5,103 bases of DNA from RPQJ01 sp963714645 (GTDB lineage Bacteria > Pseudomonadota > Gammaproteobacteria > Steroidobacterales > Steroidobacteraceae), in contig CAVQQX010000058.1 in assembly GCA_963714645.1 (NCBI GenBank), forward strand, positions 1 through 5,103, written 5' to 3'. The first letter of the stretch is position 1, and each line of letters begins with the position of its first letter. Made by a program: the position numbers and the translations under genes. This document shows, in pieces, positions 1-5,103 of this stretch. Under the pieces are notes generated by a model that saw only the letters and a list, made by a program, of their open reading frames with translations, was not told the origin of the DNA and made no database searches.

Positions 1-406
1 TGATGCTGATGAACCCGGGTGCGAGGCCGCACTGCGGCACGCTGGCGCGCGTCGATCCCTCGGCGAGCGAGCGCACGGCGCGGGTGACCGCGACGTCTTC
101 GGTCAGGTCGAAGTAATGCGCGTTGGTCCGGCGCGCGATCTCTGCCACCTTGACGTTGCAGTAGAACGGCAGGCTCGAGATCAGGGCGTCCGCGGGATTG
201 CGACGCAGGTGTGCCTCGAGGGCGGCAGGATCGGACGCGTCGAGCTCGTGCGCGTGGAGGTTGGGCAGGCCGTGCGCGCCCACGACCGCGTTGGCCGCGT
301 TCGCGTTGACGTCGGCGACGTGGACCTCGTAGTCGCGGCATTCCGCGAGGAAACCGGAAATCAGGGCGCCGATCTTGCCGGCCCCCAGGATCAATACCTT
401 TTGCAT
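1..406 (-). CDS. Saccharopine dehydrogenase-like NAD(P)-binding oxidoreductase (N-terminal part)
   Basis: Seen: 135 codons are visible on the minus strand from ATG at 406 down to the left edge, with no stop, so the C-terminal part is missing. The protein opens MQKVLILGAGKIG, a short beta strand followed by a GxGxxG dinucleotide-binding loop (GAGKIG, residues 8-13). An acidic residue follows the second strand (HVADVN, near residue 32), as in Rossmann folds. ALISSLPFYCN (about 74-84) and the CGLAPGF segment (about 126-132) resemble the saccharopine dehydrogenase / lysine dehydrogenase family. The start is supported by AGGAG (complement of 412-416) 5 nt upstream. Known: family members oxidise or form saccharopine or related secondary amines with NAD(P), or are lysine 6-dehydrogenases; relatives include carboxynorspermidine dehydrogenase. 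Inferred: a soluble cytoplasmic amino-acid or polyamine oxidoreductase. The substrate cannot be settled without the C-terminal domain. It is transcribed divergently from the DAHP synthase gene. Confidence 0.82.
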   Translation of the reverse strand, partial: MQKVLILGAGKIGALISGFLAECRDYEVHVADVNANAANAVVGAHGLPNLHAHELDASDPAALEAHLRRNPADALISSLPFYCNVKVAEIARRTNAHYFDLTEDVAVTRAVRSLAEGSTRASVPQCGLAPGFISI

Positions 407-411
407 CGTTA

Positions 412-416
412 CTCCT
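412..416 (-). promoter_or_regulatory. Ribosome binding site of the saccharopine dehydrogenase-like gene
   Basis: The minus strand reads AGGAG with a 5-nt spacer (TAACG) before ATG at 406. It matches the anti-Shine-Dalgarno sequence well and fixes the start of this gene, which is also where the conserved beta strand of the Rossmann fold begins. Confidence 0.75.
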
Positions 417-525
417 GATGTGTCCTGCGCCGGGGCCGTCCCGTGGGGCGGGGCCGCGTGGACTCGGTCTTTCGAGGGGCGCGATTCTGACGAAACGGAC
501 GCTCCGCGCCCACCCCCTAGCTTTC

Positions 526-540
526 TTTTGCGATGCAAAT
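526..540. promoter_or_regulatory. Palindromic element upstream of DAHP synthase (possible operator)
   Basis: The sequence TTTTGCGATGCAAAT contains a perfect inverted repeat, TTTGC (527-531) and GCAAA (535-539), separated by GAT. Its centre lies 28 bp before the ATG at 561. A similar element (GC-N3-GCAAAA preceded by TTCTTTG) sits 31 bp before the isocitrate lyase start at 2564-2580. A short palindrome at this distance suggests a repressor site at the transcription start. The regulator is unknown. I found no convincing -35/-10 pair here; TAGCTT at 518-523 is only a weak -10 candidate. Confidence 0.35.
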
Positions 541-560
541 ATTTCCCGTACGATGAGGAC

Positions 561-1916
<1,356 letters not shown>

Positions 1917-2535
1917 CCGAACGCGACGCTCGATCCACCGCCAGGACGAGTTCCGCTTCGCGGCGGGGCACTTCGCGCGATTCCCCAGGCGCCAGCCCGA
2001 CGACGGTCCACGGCCCCACGGCCCATCGGATCAGGCGCAAGGTCGGCATGCCGATCGCAGCAGTCATGCGCCGCACCTGTCGGTTGCGGCCCTCGTGCAG
2101 TTCCATCTCGAGCCACGCGGTGGGGATCGCGCGACGCGACCGGATCGGCGGCTCCCGCCGCCACAGGCCCGGCGGTTCAGCAACCACGCGCGTCGGGGCG
2201 GGCCGGGTCGGGCCGTCGTTGAGGACGATGCCGTGCCGCAGGCGTTCGAGGTCCGCTTCGACCGGACGCCCCTCGACCTGCACGACGTAGCGTTTGCCGA
2301 ACGGCGAACCCGGCTGCGCGATGCGGGCCTGCCAGGGCCCGAAGTCGGTCAGGACCATGAGCCCCTCGCTGTCCATGTCGAGCCGTCCGGCAGGGCGAAG
2401 TCCGGGAAGGTCGAGGAAATCGGCGAGGGTCGCCCGCCCGTCGCGCGAGGTGAACTGCGGCAGGACGCCGTAGGGTTTATTGAACAGAACGAGTCGCATC
2501 GGTCGTGAGGTGGAGCGCGACGAGACATACTGCCC

Positions 2536-2564
2536 TTGTCCCGCGGGGGCCCCAAGTCTATTCT
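2536..2564 (+). promoter_or_regulatory. Putative sigma70-type promoter of aceA
   Basis: TTGTCC (2536-2541) and TATTCT (2559-2564) are separated by exactly 17 nt; each matches 4 of 6 consensus positions. Predicted transcription would start near 2571, leaving a leader of about 32 nt that contains the AGAGGA ribosome binding site. The spacer contains the 8-bp palindrome GGGGCCCC (2546-2553). This is inferred from pattern only; such matches arise by chance, but the location in a 103-bp divergent region supports it. Confidence 0.45.
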
Positions 2565-2580
2565 TTGTGCGCCGCAAAAC
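2564..2580. promoter_or_regulatory. Inverted-repeat-like element at the aceA transcription start (possible operator)
   Basis: TTTGTGC (2564-2570), GCC, GCAAAAC (2574-2580) form an imperfect inverted repeat (TTTG...CAAA) directly after the proposed -10 box, so a bound protein would cover the predicted start site. It resembles the 526-540 element before the DAHP synthase gene at nearly the same distance from the start codon. Repressors acting on glyoxylate-shunt, fatty-acid or polyhydroxyalkanoate genes can use TGC/GCA-type palindromes, but assigning a regulator here would be speculation. Confidence 0.35.
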
Positions 2581-2588
2581 GACCGTCC

Positions 2589-2594
2589 AGAGGA
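2589..2594 (+). promoter_or_regulatory. Ribosome binding site of aceA
   Basis: AGAGGA lies 8 nt before ATG at 2603. It is the best Shine-Dalgarno match among the plus-strand genes of the window. It selects ATG 2603 over the earlier in-frame ATG at 2480, which has no such site and lies inside the antisense of rluE. Confidence 0.7.
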
Positions 2595-2602
2595 CTTCAG
2601 AC

Positions 2603-3907
2603 ATGACGAACCAGGCCGCCGACCAGTTACGCAAGGCATGGCAGACCGACGCCCGCTGGACGGGACTCGAACGCACCTACACGGCCGAGGACGTCGTTCG
2701 CCTGCGGGGCAGCGTCCAGGTGGAATACACGCTCGCGCGGCTCGGCGCCGAGAAGCTCTGGAAGCTCGTCAACTCCGAGCCATACGTCAGCTGCCTCGGG
2801 GCGCTGACGGGCGGCCAGGCGATGCAGCAGGTCAAGGCCGGAATCAAGGCGATCTACCTCTCCGGATGGCAGGTTGCGGCGGACAACAACTCCTACCTGT
2901 CCATGTACCCGGACCAGTCGCTGTACCCGGTCGACTCGGTGCCGAAGGTGGTCGAGCGCATCAACGCGACGTTTCAGCGCGCCGACCAGATCCAGCATTC
3001 CAAGGGGATCGGCCCGCAGCACAAGGACTATGTCGACTACTTCGCGCCGATCGTCGCTGACGCGGAAGCGGGCTTCGGCGGGGTCCTGAACGCTTTCGAA
3101 CTCATGAAGGCGATGATCCGCGCCGGCGCCGCGGGCGTGCATTTCGAGGACCAGCTCGCGTCCGTCAAGAAGTGCGGCCACATGGGCGGCAAGGTGCTCG
3201 TCCCGACGCAGGAGGCCGTGCAGAAGCTCGTCGCGGCGCGGTTCGCGGCCGACGTCATGGGCGTGCCGACGATCGTGCTCGCACGCACGGACGCCGAGGC
3301 CGCCGACCTGCTCACGAGCGACGTCGACGAAAACGACAAGCCGTTCTGCACCGGTGAGCGCACGCCGGAAGGGTTCTACAAGACGCGGCCGGGGATGGAG
3401 CAGTCGATCTCCCGCGGCCTGGCCTATGCGCCGTACGCGGACATGGTGTGGTGCGAGACGGGCACGCCGGACCTCGTGTTCGCCAAAAGGTTCGCGGAGG
3501 CAATCCGCAAGAAGTACCCGGGCAAGCTGCTCGCGTACAACTGCTCGCCCAGCTTCAACTGGAAGAAGAACCTCGACGACGCGACCATCGCCAGGTTCCA
3601 GCGCGAACTCGGGGCGATGGGTTACAAGTACCAGTTCATCACGCTCGCCGGCATCCACTCGATGTGGTTCAACATGTTCGATCTCGCGCAGGAGTACGCG
3701 AAGACGGGCATGACGGCGTACGTCGAAAAGGTGCAGGAACGCGAATTCGCGGCGCGCGACCGCGGCTACACGTTCGTGTCGCACCAGCAGGAAGTGGGAA
3801 CGGGTTACTTCGACGATGTCACTCAGGTGATCCAGGGCGGCCAGTCCTCGACCACGGCCATGCACGGCTCGACGGAAGCAGAGCAGTTCCAGGCCGCGCA
3901 CGCCTGA
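2603..3907 (+). CDS. aceA: Isocitrate lyase
   Basis: Known role: cleaves isocitrate to glyoxylate and succinate, the first step of the glyoxylate shunt, needed for growth on acetate or fatty acids; a cytoplasmic, Mg2+-dependent homotetramer. Seen: 434 residues, the same length as the E. coli enzyme. The signature KKCGHMGGK is at 189-197 with catalytic Cys191. The metal-site segment ADAEAGFGG has Asp153, and both numbers coincide with those of the mycobacterial enzyme. Other family blocks are SGWQVAADNN and SLYPVDSVP in the N-terminal part, GVHFEDQLASVKKCG, VLARTDAEAA, LAYNCSPSFNWKK and FITLAGIHSMWFNMFDLA. The C-terminal end (TTAMHGSTEAEQF) matches the usual tail with a short extra extension. 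The start is supported by AGAGGA 8 nt upstream. No malate synthase or isocitrate dehydrogenase kinase gene is in the window. A probable promoter and a possible operator lie just upstream. Confidence 0.98.
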   Translation: MTNQAADQLRKAWQTDARWTGLERTYTAEDVVRLRGSVQVEYTLARLGAEKLWKLVNSEPYVSCLGALTGGQAMQQVKAGIKAIYLSGWQVAADNNSYLSMYPDQSLYPVDSVPKVVERINATFQRADQIQHSKGIGPQHKDYVDYFAPIVADAEAGFGGVLNAFELMKAMIRAGAAGVHFEDQLASVKKCGHMGGKVLVPTQEAVQKLVAARFAADVMGVPTIVLARTDAEAADLLTSDVDENDKPFCTGERTPEGFYKTRPGMEQSISRGLAYAPYADMVWCETGTPDLVFAKRFAEAIRKKYPGKLLAYNCSPSFNWKKNLDDATIARFQRELGAMGYKYQFITLAGIHSMWFNMFDLAQEYAKTGMTAYVEKVQEREFAARDRGYTFVSHQQEVGTGYFDDVTQVIQGGQSSTTAMHGSTEAEQFQAAHA

Positions 3908-3920
3908 CCCCGCACTCTTT

Positions 3921-3984
3921 TCCCGCCTCCGCGCGAGAGATGGCCGCGAGCGTCCCGCCTCCGCGCGAGAGGTGGCCGCGAGCG
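3921..3984. repeat. 32-bp tandem duplication downstream of aceA
   Basis: Two head-to-tail copies of a 32-bp unit occupy 3921-3952 and 3953-3984. They begin TCCCGCCTCCGCGCGAGAG and end TGGCCGCGAGCG. They differ only at unit position 20 (A at 3940, G at 3972). Each unit could fold into a weak imperfect stem (CTCCGCG with CGCGAG, one bulge). No T-run follows, so it does not look like an intrinsic terminator. It begins 13 nt after the aceA stop and ends 60 nt before the glycosylase start. Confidence 0.93.
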
Positions 3985-4026
3985 GCAGGTGAGGGCGTAC
4001 GCAGGGCGGGTGAGGCGGCCGTCGGC

Positions 4027-4035
4027 TGGTATGCT
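4027..4035 (+). promoter_or_regulatory. Extended -10 element for the glycosylase-uvrC pair
   Basis: TGGTATGCT contains the extended TGn motif and TATGCT (4 of 6 matches to TATAAT). No -35 box is visible 17 nt upstream (CGGGTG), which extended -10 promoters can tolerate. Transcription starting about 7 nt downstream would begin near 4042-4045, at or next to the ATG of the glycosylase, implying a leaderless or nearly leaderless mRNA. Confidence 0.4.
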
Positions 4036-4044
4036 CGCGCCGCG

Positions 4045-4698
4045 ATGAATGCGCCGGTCTACGATCCCGAATGCACGCTTTGCCCGCGACTCGCGGCATT
4101 CCTCGACGAGGGCAAGCGGCGGCACCCCGGCTACTTCTGCAAGCCCGTGCCGCCGTTCGGCGACCCGGACGCGAAGCTGCTGCTCATCGGGCTTGCGCCC
4201 GGATTCCACGGCGCCAATGCGACCGGCCGGCCCTTCACCGGCGACTACGCCGGGCTGCTGCTCTACGCGACGCTCTTCGAGTTCGGCTTGTCGACGGCAC
4301 CGGTTTCGACCGCCGTGGACGACGGTCTGCGGCTGCTCGGCTGCCGGATCAGCAACTCGGTCAAGTGCGTGCCGCCGGGCAACAAGCCGCTCCCGGTCGA
4401 GATCGCCAACTGCAACCGCTACCTCGCGGCGGAACTCGCGCGGCAGCCCGACCGTGCAGTGCTCCTCGCACTCGGCGCCATCGCGCACGGCGCGGTGCTG
4501 CGCGCGCTCGGATTGAAACCCGCGGCATACCGGTTCGCCCATGCCGCCGAGCACGACCTGCCACGCGGATTCACGCTGGTCGACTCGTACCATTGCAGCC
4601 GCTACAACACCAACACCCGCCGCCTGACGACGGACATGTTCCGCGCCGTGGTCGGCCGCGCTGCCATGCTCGCGCGCAGCGAGCCTGCACGTCGATAA
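4045..4698 (+). CDS. Uracil-DNA glycosylase, family 4/5 type (UDGb-like), probable 4Fe-4S protein
   Basis: Known role: removes uracil (family 5 members also hypoxanthine and some damaged bases) from DNA to start base excision repair. Seen: 217 residues, typical length. An N-terminal Cys pair, C10-x2-C13 (ECTLCPRL), and a second pair, C108 and C123 (KCVPPGNKPLPVEIANC), are the four ligands expected for the 4Fe-4S cluster of families 4 and 5. Motif I is GLAPGFHGANATGRPFTGD (49-67). GLAP followed by G/A-x-x-G-x-N without an acidic residue points to family 5 rather than family 4, which has GExPG. The C-terminal motif is DSYHCSRYNTNTRRLT with His183; the more usual form is HPS, so Cys184 is notable. 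ATG 4045 is chosen because homology begins with the first Cys pair; no Shine-Dalgarno sequence precedes it. uvrC follows after 11 nt, so co-transcription is likely. Substrate range is inferred from the family. Confidence 0.9.
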   Translation: MNAPVYDPECTLCPRLAAFLDEGKRRHPGYFCKPVPPFGDPDAKLLLIGLAPGFHGANATGRPFTGDYAGLLLYATLFEFGLSTAPVSTAVDDGLRLLGCRISNSVKCVPPGNKPLPVEIANCNRYLAAELARQPDRAVLLALGAIAHGAVLRALGLKPAAYRFAHAAEHDLPRGFTLVDSYHCSRYNTNTRRLTTDMFRAVVGRAAMLARSEPARR

Positions 4699-4709
4699 TC
4701 CGCCGCGAA

Positions 4710-5103
4710 ATGCCGTTCGACCGCAAGTCCTTCCTCGCCTCGCTGCCGACGAAGCCCGGCGTCTACCGCATGCTCGACGGCGAAGGGAAGATCCTCTACG
4801 TCGGCAAGGCGCGCCACCTCAGGCACCGGGTCTCGAGCTATTTCAAGGGACGCGCGCACGGCGAGCGGACGCTGGCGATGGTCGGCCAGGTCGGCAGCGT
4901 GGAGGTGACCGTGACCGCCTCGGAAACCGAGGCGCTGCTGCTCGAGTACAACCTGATCAAGCAGCACAAGCCGCGCTACAACATCCTGCTCAAGGACGAC
5001 AAGAGCTTCCCGTTCATCCACGTCTCCGCGCACGAGTACCCGCGCATTGCGTTCTATCGCGGCGCCCGGCGCCTGCCAGCAATACGTCGTCAGCTACACA
5101 ACA
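4710..5103 (+). CDS. uvrC: UvrABC system protein C, N-terminal part (excinuclease subunit)
   Basis: Known role: UvrC joins the UvrB-DNA pre-incision complex and makes both cuts beside the lesion in nucleotide excision repair; the GIY-YIG domain makes the 3' cut. Seen: start at ATG 4710 (MPFDRKSFLASLPTKPGVY), then GVY at 17-19, ILYVGKARHL (28-37), ASETEALLLEYNLIKQHKPRYN (70-91) and LLKDDKSFPFI (93-103). Tyr30, Arg40, Glu79 and Asn91 correspond to the catalytic Tyr29, Arg39, Glu76 and Asn88 of Thermotoga UvrC. The reading frame matches UvrC through about residue 123 (RGARRLP); after position 5078 the expected YFGPYP block is absent in frame, see findings. The gene runs off the right edge; full-length UvrC is about 600 residues. 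There is no clear Shine-Dalgarno sequence, and the 11-nt gap to the upstream glycosylase gene suggests translation within an operon. Confidence 0.95.
   Translation, partial: MPFDRKSFLASLPTKPGVYRMLDGEGKILYVGKARHLRHRVSSYFKGRAHGERTLAMVGQVGSVEVTVTASETEALLLEYNLIKQHKPRYNILLKDDKSFPFIHVSAHEYPRIAFYRGARRLPAIRRQLHN

Noticed and set aside
436..451. Short hairpin CCGTCC-CGTG-GGGCGG in the divergent region
   Set aside because: It is only 6 bp with a G-T pair in very GC-rich DNA and has no T-run; chance is likely and it is not a terminator.
375..560. N-terminal extension of DAHP synthase from ATG 375
   Set aside because: It would run into the divergent neighbour and across the AT-richer promoter-like region; residues before MNAALQ do not resemble the family, whose length is already normal from 561.
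2480..2602. N-terminal extension of isocitrate lyase from ATG 2480
   Set aside because: It overlaps the rluE start, lacks a ribosome binding site, and the protein from 2603 already has the standard 434 residues.
3908..3990. Intrinsic terminator after aceA
   Set aside because: The possible stems inside the repeat units are imperfect and no T-tract follows; the CTCTTTT at 3914-3920 precedes rather than follows a stem.
3448..4044. N-terminal extension of the glycosylase frame through aceA and the tandem repeat
   Set aside because: This part is a shadow of aceA in another frame followed by repeat DNA; glycosylase homology begins with the Cys pair just after 4045.
2627..4099. 490-residue open frame on the minus strand opposite aceA
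   Set aside because: It is antisense to a fully conserved isocitrate lyase, very rich in Arg/His/Val with no recognisable domain, and is explained by stop-poor antisense frames in GC-rich DNA.

Overview
The window is GC-rich chromosomal DNA (visibly well above 60% G+C, with strong G/C preference at third codon positions) of a proteobacterial type. The mix of genes (RluE-type pseudouridine synthase, class II DAHP synthase, 434-residue isocitrate lyase, family 5-like uracil-DNA glycosylase, UvrC) fits a beta- or gammaproteobacterium. I cannot place it more precisely from the sequence alone. Every gene looks like core or housekeeping metabolism and repair. I see no mobile element, phage gene, CRISPR array, tRNA or rRNA, and no sign of recent transfer.

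Layout from left to right: (1) positions 1-406, minus strand, is the N-terminal part of a saccharopine dehydrogenase-like NAD(P)-binding oxidoreductase that runs off the left edge. (2) 407-560 is a divergent intergenic region. (3) 561-1916, plus strand, is a class II DAHP synthase, the entry enzyme of the shikimate pathway. (4) 1855-2499, minus strand, is an RluE-type 23S rRNA pseudouridine synthase; its 3' end overlaps the 3' end of the DAHP synthase gene by 62 bp. (5) 2500-2602 is a second divergent intergenic region carrying a plausible sigma70-type promoter and a strong ribosome binding site for (6) 2603-3907, plus strand, isocitrate lyase AceA. (7) 3908-4044 is intergenic and contains a 32-bp tandem duplication and an extended -10 motif almost touching the next start. 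(8) 4045-4698, plus strand, is a uracil-DNA glycosylase with four Cys suited to an Fe-S cluster. (9) From 4710, 11 nt after that stop, comes the N-terminal GIY-YIG part of UvrC, which runs to the right edge. No stretch longer than 300 bases lacks a gene.

Functionally, the window combines central carbon metabolism (glyoxylate shunt, shikimate entry, an amino-acid-type dehydrogenase), one rRNA modification enzyme, and a DNA repair pair (base excision plus nucleotide excision) that is probably co-transcribed. The most notable observations are: a similar GC-N3-GCAAA element about 30 bp upstream of both the DAHP synthase and isocitrate lyase starts; the convergent coding overlap; the tandem duplication; a probable leaderless start for the glycosylase; a Cys in place of the usual Pro in the glycosylase His motif; and the last ~25 bases of the window, where uvrC appears frameshifted and degraded in a way that suggests a poor-quality contig end. 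I found no convincing undescribed multi-gene system.
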